37,799 bases of DNA from Cardinium endosymbiont cEper1 of Encarsia pergandiella (GTDB lineage Bacteria; Bacteroidota; Bacteroidia; Cytophagales; Amoebophilaceae), in the NCBI RefSeq assembly GCF_000304455.1, contig NC_018605.1:575102-612900 (forward strand). Direction: 5' to 3'. Every line of letters starts with the position of its first letter. Within the stretch, counting starts at the first letter, position 1. Under the pieces are notes generated by a model. That model was not told the DNA's origin, searched no databases, and saw only the letters and a program-made list of their open reading frames with translations. The translations under genes and the position numbers were made by a program. This document shows, piece by piece, positions 16,383-24,921 of this stretch.

Positions 16383-17666
16383 ATGAATAAAACAGCTGTT
16401 ACTAAGGAACAAATTTTAGCCTATCATGCCCAATTTCCTGCTGGTAAAATAGGTACCTGTGTCACCAAATCCCTTCATACACCTCGTGATATCATTACAG
16501 CTTATACACCTGGTGTCGGTGTAATTTGCGAAGAAATTGCTGCCTGTAGTGACCGTATTTACCAATATACCAATAAAGGCAACTTGGTAGGTGTGCTATC
16601 CAACGGTACAGCTGTATTAGGTTATGGACATATCGGACCTTTAGCCGCTAAACCAATTATGGAAGCAAAGGCAATGATCTTAAAAAGGTTTGCTGGTGTG
16701 GATGCTTTTGATGTCGAAATTGATGCAACTGCTCCTGAAGAAGTGATACAGGTTATTAAAGCATTGGCGCCTACTTTTGGTGCCATTAACCTAGAAGATA
16801 TTAAAGCACCTGAATGCTTCCAGATTGAAGAATCTTTAATAGATCAATTGGATATACCGATTATGCATGATGACCAACATGCTACGGCTATTGTGGTAGC
16901 GGCTGCTTTATTAAATGCCTTATTAATTGCAAATAAAGATATTACAGAGATACAAATCGTTTTTAGTGGAGCTGGTGCAGGAGCCATTGCAACGGCAAAA
17001 CTTTTGATTGCCTTAGGCGCCAATCCGGCGCAGATTGTTATGTGTGATAGACAAGGAGTGATTCGTCGGGGTAGTGATACACTTACTCCTATTAAAGCAC
17101 CTTTTGCTACAGACCGCCCCGTGCATACCTTACATGATGCAGTAATCGGATCAGATGTTTTTATAGGACTCTCTTCTGGGAACATATTAATGAGCCAAAG
17201 TATAGAGCGAATGGCTAAGGATCCTATTATTTTTGGATTAGCCAATCCTTTACCAGAAATTTCTTACCGAGATGCTATGGCTACTAGACCAGATGTTATC
17301 TTTGCCACAGGACGTAGCGATTTCCCGAACCAAGTAAATAACTTAATTGCTTTTCCTTACATTTTTAGGGGTGCTTTAGATGTAGGTGCTTCTGCTATTA
17401 ATGGAGCCATGCAACAAGCTGCTGTACAAGCTATTCAAAAACTGGCACAAGAAGAGGTCCCCGTTGGTATTCGTAAATACTATGGTGAAACCATCCATTT
17501 TGGTAAAGAATACATACTCCCCAAACCGATGGATACCCGTTTACTCTCTACCGTTTCTATAGCTGTTGCACATGCTGCTATGGATTCTGGCATAGCTAGA
17601 AGTCCTATTAATGATTGGGATGCTTATGCAGTGCAGCTATTAAAACGAGTCAATCATCAAAACTAA
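16383..17666 (+). CDS. maeB: Malic enzyme, short form without phosphotransacetylase domain
   Basis: NAD(P)-dependent oxidative decarboxylation of malate to pyruvate. Visible segments are the substrate region TPGVGVICEEI, ILKRFAGVDAFDVEID, the metal site EDIKAPECF, HDDQHATAIVVAAALLNAL, and the Rossmann motif VFSGAGAGAIA. The protein is 427 residues and ends after the NAD-binding domain, so it is the catalytic half of MaeB-type enzymes without the C-terminal PTA-like domain. In a reduced symbiont it would supply pyruvate and reducing power from host C4 acids. The 11-mer TTTACGTTAAT at 16337-16347 upstream is shared with the antiporter gene leader and may be a promoter element. Confidence 0.92.
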   Translation: MNKTAVTKEQILAYHAQFPAGKIGTCVTKSLHTPRDIITAYTPGVGVICEEIAACSDRIYQYTNKGNLVGVLSNGTAVLGYGHIGPLAAKPIMEAKAMILKRFAGVDAFDVEIDATAPEEVIQVIKALAPTFGAINLEDIKAPECFQIEESLIDQLDIPIMHDDQHATAIVVAAALLNALLIANKDITEIQIVFSGAGAGAIATAKLLIALGANPAQIVMCDRQGVIRRGSDTLTPIKAPFATDRPVHTLHDAVIGSDVFIGLSSGNILMSQSIERMAKDPIIFGLANPLPEISYRDAMATRPDVIFATGRSDFPNQVNNLIAFPYIFRGALDVGASAINGAMQQAAVQAIQKLAQEEVPVGIRKYYGETIHFGKEYILPKPMDTRLLSTVSIAVAHAAMDSGIARSPINDWDAYAVQLLKRVNHQN

Positions 17667-17805
17667 AGGCAAACTATTGATAGACTTGTTTCTTTTTACA
17701 AAAGGCGCCTATCTAAAAATAGCGCAAACCTATCTAATAAACCAAATGGTTATACAGAAGCGTGGAATGATGGCTACATAATCATGAATGGATTGATTAC
17801 GCATT

Positions 17806-20205
17806 ATGAAGATATCACTAAATTGGCTAAAGTCTTATATAAATTTTTCATTAAGCGCTTTAGAATTGGCACCTCTTTTAACCCAAAGGGGGTTAGAAGT
17901 AGTACACATACACCCCACCATTAAGGGTGGTTTGGAGGGGCTTATAATAGGTGAAGTGCGATCATGCCTACCCCATCCTAATGCAGATAGATTACAGCAA
18001 ACCTTAGTGGATATTGGATCAGATAGACCGTGCACTATTGTTTGTGGTGCCCCTAATGTAGAAGCTGGTCAGAAGGTAGTGGTCGCACCAGTCGGTAGTA
18101 CCATTTACAGTTATGTAGACCAAACCCCTTTGCAAATTAAAAACGTTAAAATTAGAGGGGTCTGGTCTGAAGGAATGATTTGTGCAGAAGATGAAATTGG
18201 CATCGGACCAGCACATGCTGGTATTATCGTATTGTCCACTATGTTACCTGCCGGAACGCCGGCCAAAGATTATTTTAAAGATCTAGTAGATGAAATTTTA
18301 GAAATCGAAATTACACCCAATCGAGCAGACGCTTGCTCACACCTAGGTATAGCCAGAGAGCTAAAAGCTATTTTACACCTTCCTACAACGCTTCCTTCCA
18401 TCGAGGATTTTCACACTGTACGATCTGATCGGCCATTAAAAATAGATCATATAGATCCTGTACTATGTCCACGTTATACAGGACTCTTGGTTAAAAATAA
18501 CACCATTCAACCTTCTCCCGAATGGCTGCGTACTAGGTTATTGCGCATTGGTGTAAAACCAATTAATAATCTAGTAGATGTAACCAACTTTGTATTGCAT
18601 GAATTGGGCCAACCCTTACATGCTTTTGATTATGATACCATCATCGGTCAGTCGCTGATGGTTCAGCTATGTCCTCCAGGTACTTTATTTACAGGATTAG
18701 ATGGAATAACCAGAACACTGGCTGGTCATGAACCAATGATTTGCGATGAAGTGGGTCCTATAGCAATGGCTGGCATTATGGGCGGATACAAGACACGTAT
18801 TACAGAAACCACCCAACATGTTTTTATAGAGAGCGCTTATTTTCATCCAACCGCTATACGTCGTGCAGCGCAGCACCATCATATTAAAACGGATGCTTCT
18901 TTTCGATTTGAACGTGGGACAGATCCCAATCTTCCCCTTTATGCGCTAAAAAGAGCAGTACTATTGTTGCAAGAACTGATCCCGTCTGCAGAAGCATGTG
19001 ACGTAGTAGAATATTATCCAACCCCATTAGCCCATTTCAATATTCCTATTGCTTATGCAGAGATTACGCGATGTTTGGGTAAAGCAATTCAGCCAACTAC
19101 CATTAAACAAATTATAACAGACTTAGAAATAGCTATTGAAGCAGAAACTGAGCAGGGGTTTACTGCAAAGGTACCACCTTACAGAGTAGATGTAACCAGA
19201 AAAGCTGATCTGATTGAAGAAATTGCACGAATATATGGCTATGACCGCATTCCTAACCATTTACCTGCTGCTTGTTTCGCTCCTGAAAGTACAATAGATA
19301 AGACCCATAAAGTGGCAGAAGAAATTAGAAAAATTTTGGTATCCAATGGCTATTATGAAATATGCACCAATTCTTTAACCAAAGAAGCTTATACAAGTAT
19401 AGGAGCTACCCCAAAAACAATCTCTATTCTTAATCCACTGAGTGCATCTACCAATGCATTACGGTCTAGTTTGCTCTTTAGTGGACTAGAAGTGATCGCT
19501 TACAATCTTGCACGTCGTCACCACGATTTACAACTATTTGAATTGGGTACGATCTATCACCAAGATGGCACATCATATAATGAAGAAAAAAGATTAGCCC
19601 TTTGGTTGACTGGGCAAGTAGAACTGCTTAATCAGATAAGCCAGGTAAGGCCTATAACGTTACAAAACGTTCGGGCTACTATAGAACAACTTGTACAAAA
19701 GTTGGGTATTATGGATCTATCCTACAAAGCAGTTAACCACCCATTCTATACACAAGGCGTTGAAGTCGTAGACAGTGGTAAAGTAGTGGCAACTTTTGGC
19801 CAGGTTCAGCCATCTATTACAAATTATTTTTCGTTGGAGCAACCTATTTTCTTTGCAGATATTTGTTGGAATCAACTGTTAAAGATCAGTAGACTACATA
19901 AAATTTATCAACCTATTTCTAAATTTCCTGCCGTTAACAGAGATCTATCGTTGATAGTAGATAAGGCAATTTGTTTCCAAGACATAAAAGATTTAATTTT
20001 AAGGAAGGGGCATAAAAATATTCAATCCATCCATCTTTTTGATGTCTACGAAGGGCCAAGTTTACAAGAAAATAAAAGGGCTTATGCCATTAGTTTTACC
20101 CTACAAGATACTGAGAAGACATTAGATGACAAAAGTATTGATCAAATTATGTATCAACTGATGCAAGCTTTTGAACGTGAACTGCATGTCATTATTAGAA
20201 GATAA
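17806..20205 (+). CDS. pheT: Phenylalanine-tRNA ligase beta subunit
   Basis: Beta chain of the heterotetrameric phenylalanyl-tRNA synthetase. Domains in order: the B1/OB tRNA-binding domain (about residues 40-150, with HPNADRLQQTLVDIG and IVCGAPNVEAGQKVVVA), the B3/B4 editing domain (about 210-390, with VDVTNFVLHELGQPLHAFD), the B5 domain (about 400-475, RKADLIEEIARIYGYDRIP), a synthetase-like core, and the C-terminal FDX-ACB anticodon domain (about 705-798, KFPAVNRDLSLIVD). At 799 residues it is complete. pheS is not adjacent. The 3' end overlaps the coiled-coil gene by 20 bp, so the two are translationally coupled with zapA behind. Confidence 0.97.
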   Translation: MKISLNWLKSYINFSLSALELAPLLTQRGLEVVHIHPTIKGGLEGLIIGEVRSCLPHPNADRLQQTLVDIGSDRPCTIVCGAPNVEAGQKVVVAPVGSTIYSYVDQTPLQIKNVKIRGVWSEGMICAEDEIGIGPAHAGIIVLSTMLPAGTPAKDYFKDLVDEILEIEITPNRADACSHLGIARELKAILHLPTTLPSIEDFHTVRSDRPLKIDHIDPVLCPRYTGLLVKNNTIQPSPEWLRTRLLRIGVKPINNLVDVTNFVLHELGQPLHAFDYDTIIGQSLMVQLCPPGTLFTGLDGITRTLAGHEPMICDEVGPIAMAGIMGGYKTRITETTQHVFIESAYFHPTAIRRAAQHHHIKTDASFRFERGTDPNLPLYALKRAVLLLQELIPSAEACDVVEYYPTPLAHFNIPIAYAEITRCLGKAIQPTTIKQIITDLEIAIEAETEQGFTAKVPPYRVDVTRKADLIEEIARIYGYDRIPNHLPAACFAPESTIDKTHKVAEEIRKILVSNGYYEICTNSLTKEAYTSIGATPKTISILNPLSASTNALRSSLLFSGLEVIAYNLARRHHDLQLFELGTIYHQDGTSYNEEKRLALWLTGQVELLNQISQVRPITLQNVRATIEQLVQKLGIMDLSYKAVNHPFYTQGVEVVDSGKVVATFGQVQPSITNYFSLEQPIFFADICWNQLLKISRLHKIYQPISKFPAVNRDLSLIVDKAICFQDIKDLILRKGHKNIQSIHLFDVYEGPSLQENKRAYAISFTLQDTEKTLDDKSIDQIMYQLMQAFERELHVIIRR

Positions 20206-20473
20206 TTCATCTAAAGAGGATCACCTCATTATAGCACGATTTGAAAAAACAGTTGCAAAGCTATTACAACTGCATGGAAACTACCAAAAACAAATTGTAC
20301 ATTTAACAGAAGAAAATGAAGCATTAAAGTCTTTACTGGAAGCGTCAAAAAGAAACCCTAATGCACCTACAGCAACCCATGACTCCCCTCGATTGGGACA
20401 TAATTTAGTCCATCAGATTAATCAGTATATTAAAGAAATAGATCTCTGTTTGGCCTATTTTGAACAAGTGTAA
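20186..20473 (+). CDS. Small coiled-coil protein preceding ZapA (ZapB-like position)
   Basis: A 95-residue protein, MSLLEDNSSKEDHL onward, with a heptad-patterned helix (about residues 12-55, including KTVAKLLQLHGNYQKQIVHL and ENEALKSLLEASK) and a short second helix at the C-terminus. The ATG at 20186 is preferred; a TTG 15 bp upstream only adds residues lying further inside pheT. A short coiled-coil gene between pheT and zapA is a recurring arrangement in Bacteroidota. A role with ZapA at the division ring is plausible from position, but I see no sequence proof. It overlaps pheT by 20 bp; the next start is 5 bp after its stop. Confidence 0.75.
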   Translation: MSLLEDNSSKEDHLIIARFEKTVAKLLQLHGNYQKQIVHLTEENEALKSLLEASKRNPNAPTATHDSPRLGHNLVHQINQYIKEIDLCLAYFEQV

Positions 20474-20477
20474 CACC

Positions 20478-20765
20478 ATGGAATCACTCTCTATAAAAAT
20501 TAAAATCAGTGACCGAATCTATCCTATGAAGATACAACCAGAAGATGAAACCTTTGTAAGAAGGGCGGGTAGTATCTTAACAGAACGGATTAGAGGATAT
20601 CAAAAAAAACTTGGCATTCACGATCAGCAAGACCTGCTAGCTATGGTAGCATTTGATTGCTTAGTAGCCTATTTAAAAATGCAAGAAGCCGCTGGTACAA
20701 CAACCAATCAGCTGATAGAAAAGATAGAACGTTGGAACGATTCTATTGAAAAAGTATTAGAGTAG
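20478..20765 (+). CDS. zapA: Cell division protein ZapA
   Basis: Small FtsZ-associated protein that cross-links protofilaments. The 95-residue product has the ZapA N-terminal globular part (SIKIKISDRIYPMKIQPEDE), the FVRRAGSILTERI segment and the C-terminal helix (DLLAMVAFDCLVAYLKMQE, then a coiled coil). The ATG at 20478 is chosen over an upstream TTG at 20460. It is the last gene of pheT/coiled-coil/zapA. A 6-bp hairpin (GATAGA...TCTATC, 20765-20781) lies over the stop, then an IS6 relic begins, so whatever once followed has been displaced. Confidence 0.88.
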   Translation: MESLSIKIKISDRIYPMKIQPEDETFVRRAGSILTERIRGYQKKLGIHDQQDLLAMVAFDCLVAYLKMQEAAGTTTNQLIEKIERWNDSIEKVLE

Positions 20766-20806
20766 ATAGATGCGTTCTATCACCTTTGTTTAAAACAAAT
20801 GTTATC

Positions 20807-20993
20807 TTCCATGCTGCTAACATTACCATTACAGGAATAGAAAATATTAAAATCATTCAAAAAGGACAAATAATCCGAGCTAAAAAACAGGTATCTACTT
20901 TTGAGAACTTTGCTAAACTTATGGCCGCATAATATCTAAAATTTAATACTAGGGAGAGATCTATACAAAATCAACGATAGACGCGGCAGAGCC
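20807..20993 (+). mobile_element. IS6-family 3' fragment with right end
   Basis: The fragment encodes the last part of the same transposase as at 36775-37482 (NITITGIENIKIIQKGQ... to KLMAA and the TAA at 20930-20932), followed by the right terminus ending GCGGCAGAGCC at 20993. Compared with the element at 36711 it differs at scattered positions and lacks everything 5' of the codons for HSANIT. It separates zapA from the convergent mnmE. Confidence 0.75.
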
Positions 20994-21022
20994 TAATCCA
21001 TTGGCATAAATGAAAAAATCTG

Positions 21023-22384
21023 CTACTTCCCAATGCAGAATTTAGAGAAAATATCGCCCAGCACTTCCTCTGTCGTAATTTCTCCCGTAATTTCTCCTAG
21101 TGCCTGTAGGGCACTGTTTAGATCTACAACTAGTAACTCATTCGATCGTTTTTGCTCCAGCCCAATTATAACTGCTTCTAGGGCTTGTTTACTTTTTTGT
21201 AACCGATCGAAGTGGCGTGCATTGACCACAATAGTGCCAATTCCATCGGTGGGCTTTTGTGCGATCTGTTTCAAAAGTTGATCTTTAAGTGGCCCTATAC
21301 CTTTACCAGTTTGGGCAGCAATCCACAAATACCCTTTAAATGGTGTTAGATCACCAGATGGCACAAGATCCATTTTGTTGCCAACTTTAAGTAATGGGAA
21401 TCCTTCTAACCCCAAGGCAATCAGATCTTCCTCTGCTTGTCTAAAACTCGTATTCGATAGATCTACCAAGTAGAGCGCTACAAAGGCTTTGCTTAATTGT
21501 CTTTTGGTCCGTTCGATGCCTGTCGCTTCTATGCCATCTGAGGTCGTTTCTCGTAAACCAGCTGTATCTATAAACCTAAACCGTATACCCCCTAAGTGTA
21601 ACGTTCCCTCAATGGTATCCCGTGTAGTACCTGCTATAGGGGAAACAATGGCCCGTTCTTCTTCCAATAATCTATTCAATAATGTTGATTTGCCTACATT
21701 GGGTTTGCCAACAATCACTACAGAAGCCCCCTGTTTTATGACATTCCCCATTTGAAAACTATCTATCAGCCTCTCTAAGGTTTCAATAAGTGCATCGGCC
21801 AATTTTTTTAAATCTGCTCTGTCTAAAAAGGCTACATCTTCCTCTGCGAAATCGAGTTCTAGTGCCAACATAGCTGCAAAATGGCGCAACGATTTACGTA
21901 ATCCTTCTAAAGCTAAAGAAAAACCACCCCGCATTTGATGAAGCGCCGTTTGATGGGCTAGTGTGCTATCCGCTGTAATTAAGTCGGCTACCGCCTCTGC
22001 TTGTGCCAAGTCAAACCGACCATTTAAAAAGGCTCTCTTGGTAAATTCACCTGGTTCAGCTATCCGGACACCTTGTGCTACAAGCAGTTGTATCATTTCT
22101 GTGACAATAAAGGGAGCTCCATGACAAGAAATTTCTACCGCATCTTCTTTGGTAAAAGAATGAGGGGCTATAAAAATCGAAACCAGTACTTCATCAATTT
22201 TAGTTGCACCCTTTTGAATGACCCCGAAATGAATGGTATGAGAAGCTTGTTGGGTCAGGTCACTGCCCCGAAATATTTGGTTGACGATGCCAATAACACC
22301 CTGTCCAGATAGCCGTACTACTGCAATGGCACTCACCCCTTGTGGTGTAGCAAGTGCTACAATAGGATCTTGGTTATGATTCAT
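21023..22384 (-). CDS. mnmE: tRNA-modifying GTPase MnmE
   Basis: With MnmG it installs the 5-carboxymethylaminomethyl (or related) group on wobble U34 of tRNAs. Domains in order: folate-binding N-terminal domain (residues about 1-120, with STIF-like ALATPQGVSAIAVVRLSG), helical domain, and inserted G domain (about 218-375) with GKPNVGKST, switch-region AGTTRDTIEG, DTAGLRETTS and GNKMDLV. The C-terminus is FCIGK, the catalytic C-x-G-K motif. At 453 residues it is complete. It lies 11 bp inside the end of truA and is co-transcribed with it. Confidence 0.97.
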   Translation of the reverse strand: MNHNQDPIVALATPQGVSAIAVVRLSGQGVIGIVNQIFRGSDLTQQASHTIHFGVIQKGATKIDEVLVSIFIAPHSFTKEDAVEISCHGAPFIVTEMIQLLVAQGVRIAEPGEFTKRAFLNGRFDLAQAEAVADLITADSTLAHQTALHQMRGGFSLALEGLRKSLRHFAAMLALELDFAEEDVAFLDRADLKKLADALIETLERLIDSFQMGNVIKQGASVVIVGKPNVGKSTLLNRLLEEERAIVSPIAGTTRDTIEGTLHLGGIRFRFIDTAGLRETTSDGIEATGIERTKRQLSKAFVALYLVDLSNTSFRQAEEDLIALGLEGFPLLKVGNKMDLVPSGDLTPFKGYLWIAAQTGKGIGPLKDQLLKQIAQKPTDGIGTIVVNARHFDRLQKSKQALEAVIIGLEQKRSNELLVVDLNSALQALGEITGEITTEEVLGDIFSKFCIGK

Positions 22385-23135
22385 TGGTTTGTATAAATAA
22401 TTTTTCTGGATACCCTACTTCCACCAATGTTAACCCATCTGGTGGCATCAAGGCAAGCGTAGGGCGTACCCTAGGTTTCTGCCGAATCAGTTCTTTTAAG
22501 GTGGCTATATCCATTTTACCAGTTGCTACTTTCAGGATCGTAGCTACAATGGTGCGAACCATACCGCGTAGAAAACGATTCGCTTTTATCTGAAAAATAA
22601 TTTTGTGATCCATCTGCAACCAAAAAACCTCTTCTACATTGCATACGAATGTTTTTACGTCATCAGTTTTTTTACTAAAAAATGCAAAATCCGATTGTAA
22701 ACAAAATAAAGCTGCAAGCTGATTTAATAAGTCAAGTGGTGGCATACGGCGTAGCCAAACCGATTGTTCCCTATAAAAAGGATCTTTTTGGGTGACTATC
22801 GTATAAGCATACCTACGGTAACATGCATCAAAACGGGCATGTGCATCCGATGCTACAGGGCGAATAGCTGTAATGCTGATATCAGATGGCAAAACCCTAT
22901 TAAGCCTATAGGTCAAATCAGCAAGGTCTATAGGCGGTATGTGGTCAAAATGGGCGACTTGTTGCAGGGCATGGACCCCTTTATCGGTTCGACTGCTGCC
23001 TGAAATAGCAATAGTTGTAGATAGTAGCTTACCCAGTGCCGTTTCCACTACTTGTTGCACAGAGGGCCCATTTTTTTGAATTTGCCAGCCACTATACGCT
23101 TTACCAAAATAGGATATGTATATAAAATAACGCAT
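22374..23135 (-). CDS. truA: tRNA pseudouridine synthase A
   Basis: Makes pseudouridine at positions 38-40 of the tRNA anticodon arm. The catalytic Asp is in SSRTDKGVHALQQVAHF. The N-terminal YFGKAYSGWQIQKN and the later RFLRGMVRTIVATIL are conserved TruA segments. The 253 residues are full length. It is first in a truA-mnmE pair on the minus strand, two tRNA anticodon-loop modifiers, with an 11-bp overlap. The 220-bp region upstream is shared divergently with the antiporter gene. Confidence 0.96.
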   Translation of the reverse strand: MRYFIYISYFGKAYSGWQIQKNGPSVQQVVETALGKLLSTTIAISGSSRTDKGVHALQQVAHFDHIPPIDLADLTYRLNRVLPSDISITAIRPVASDAHARFDACYRRYAYTIVTQKDPFYREQSVWLRRMPPLDLLNQLAALFCLQSDFAFFSKKTDDVKTFVCNVEEVFWLQMDHKIIFQIKANRFLRGMVRTIVATILKVATGKMDIATLKELIRQKPRVRPTLALMPPDGLTLVEVGYPEKLFIQTNES

Positions 23136-23358
23136 ACGATGGTTTGGTGTAGCCTATAAAGCTTAATTTTTTGCTAAGTTAAAGGTTAAGATCTATCATA
23201 AAAGTAGCCATACATAGATTATTTATCTAATATAGTAGCCTATGATGCACTAATTTTTATGTAAATTTACGTTAATTTCAAAAAACATTGTACAGCATAC
23301 CTCTGTATGCCTGTTGTCGTTTATCGCTTTAGCCTTGTGTGTTTTAATTTAGAAATTT

Positions 23359-24846
23359 ATGCATTTAGTTCCAGAAAGCTTGCTGATTGCCGGTTCTTTT
23401 TTACTCTTCTTGAGTATTGTCATTACCAAGTTATCTACCAGATTAGGTATTCCAGCATTGATTATTTTTTTATTGGTAGGCATGGCTGCCGGTCATGAAA
23501 AATTAGGAAATATTGATTTTCATAACCCTATAGCTGCCCAATTATTGGGTGCTGTTACCCTAAGTTTAATTCTTTTTACAGGAGGCATAGAAACCGAGTA
23601 CAAGCATATACGCCCTATTCTTTGGAATGGTATATTACTGGCAACTGTAGGTATTTTAATTACTACTTTTAGTGTCGGACTATTTATTTGGGCGCTTACC
23701 AACTTTTGGGGGGGTAATATACAATTCACTTTATTAGAAGGGCTACTGATGGGTTCGATTGTTGCCTCTACAGATGCAGCTGCAGTTTTTGCGATCATTC
23801 GGGCTAAAAATATGCACCTCAAAGCCAATCTTAGTCCGATGTTGGAATTAGAATCGGGGAGTAATGATACGATGGCTTGGTTTTTAATGTTTTTGTTTAA
23901 AACGTTGCTGCTTAACAAACAAGCTATTGGACCCATGCAAGCGATCGGTATCTTTATTCAAGAAATGGTCGTAGGAGGGCTAGCGGGCCTTTTAGTAGGT
24001 AAAATCATGCTGATATTGCTCGATAACTTGCGTCTTTCCAATCGTTCGCTTTACCCAGGTTTAATGTTGGCGGTAGTTATTTTTACTTACTCAGCCACTC
24101 ACTTTTTGCATGGCAATGCCTTTCTTGCGGTTTACCTGGTTGGATTAATCTTAGGCAATAAAGATTTCCCACATAAAAAGAGCATTATTCAATTTTGTCA
24201 AGGCATTTCTTGGTTGATGCAAATTATTATGTTTATTATGCTTGGGCTGTTGGTCTACCCCCATAAACTTCTACCTATAGCTGGGATTGGCCTGTTGCTT
24301 TCCATCTTTTTAATGTTTGTAGCCCGTCCGTTGAGTGTCTTTGTTTCATTGTTTTTTTCTAAAACATTAAATGTAAGCCACAAGATTTTTATCTCTTGGG
24401 TAGGGCTTAGAGGAGCTGTTCCTATTGTTTTTGCTACCTATCCATTGTTAGATAATATTCACCAAGCAGATATTATCTACCATATTGTCTTTTTTATTGT
24501 GCTTACTTCTATCTTATTTCAAGGCACCACCCTTTCGCCTCTTGCCAAGTGGCTACAATTAGAAGCACCAACCGTCCACAAACATGAACCTACTATTCAG
24601 TTATCCAAAGAAGTAAACAGTGAGCTAATAGAAGTAATGGTTTCCCAAGATGCTCCGGCTATTGGTAAAAAAATCGTACAGTTGAGTTTTCCAGAAAATG
24701 CATTGATTGTGCTTATCAAACGAAATGGTGTACATCTAATTCCAAGAGGTGATACCGTTATTGCTCCTTTTGACTTGCTGATGATTATGGCAGAAAACCA
24801 TCAAGCCATTCATACCATCAAGGAACAATTCGGTATAATAGATTAG
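23359..24846 (+). CDS. Potassium (or sodium)/proton antiporter, CPA1 family with C-terminal RCK-C domain
   Basis: A 495-residue inner-membrane cation/proton exchanger. About 12 hydrophobic segments fill residues 1-400. CPA1 landmarks are STDAAAVFAIIRAKN and LELESGSNDTMAWFL, where the ND pair is the ion-binding site, plus SWVGLRGAVPIVFATYP. Residues about 415-490 form a TrkA-C/RCK-C-type domain (QDAPAIGKKIVQLSFPENALIVLI). That domain is found in NhaP2/CvrA-type K+/H+ antiporters and suggests ligand regulation of pH and K+ balance. The shared 11-mer TTTACGTTAAT (23266-23276) lies 83 bp before the ATG. Ion preference cannot be told from sequence. Confidence 0.9.
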   Translation: MHLVPESLLIAGSFLLFLSIVITKLSTRLGIPALIIFLLVGMAAGHEKLGNIDFHNPIAAQLLGAVTLSLILFTGGIETEYKHIRPILWNGILLATVGILITTFSVGLFIWALTNFWGGNIQFTLLEGLLMGSIVASTDAAAVFAIIRAKNMHLKANLSPMLELESGSNDTMAWFLMFLFKTLLLNKQAIGPMQAIGIFIQEMVVGGLAGLLVGKIMLILLDNLRLSNRSLYPGLMLAVVIFTYSATHFLHGNAFLAVYLVGLILGNKDFPHKKSIIQFCQGISWLMQIIMFIMLGLLVYPHKLLPIAGIGLLLSIFLMFVARPLSVFVSLFFSKTLNVSHKIFISWVGLRGAVPIVFATYPLLDNIHQADIIYHIVFFIVLTSILFQGTTLSPLAKWLQLEAPTVHKHEPTIQLSKEVNSELIEVMVSQDAPAIGKKIVQLSFPENALIVLIKRNGVHLIPRGDTVIAPFDLLMIMAENHQAIHTIKEQFGIID

Positions 24847-24921
24847 TGGATGGATAACATAATGACCTACCATACCAGTAGCTATCATTTTTTACCTATA
24901 TCCCTAAAGTAAACAATACAT

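Noticed and set aside
16844-17245. 133-codon frame antisense to the malic enzyme gene
   Set aside because: It is a reverse-strand shadow of a highly conserved gene and has no domain.
20765-20781. Intrinsic terminator after zapA
   Set aside because: The hairpin has only six mostly AT pairs and no proper U-tract, so it is mentioned but not called.
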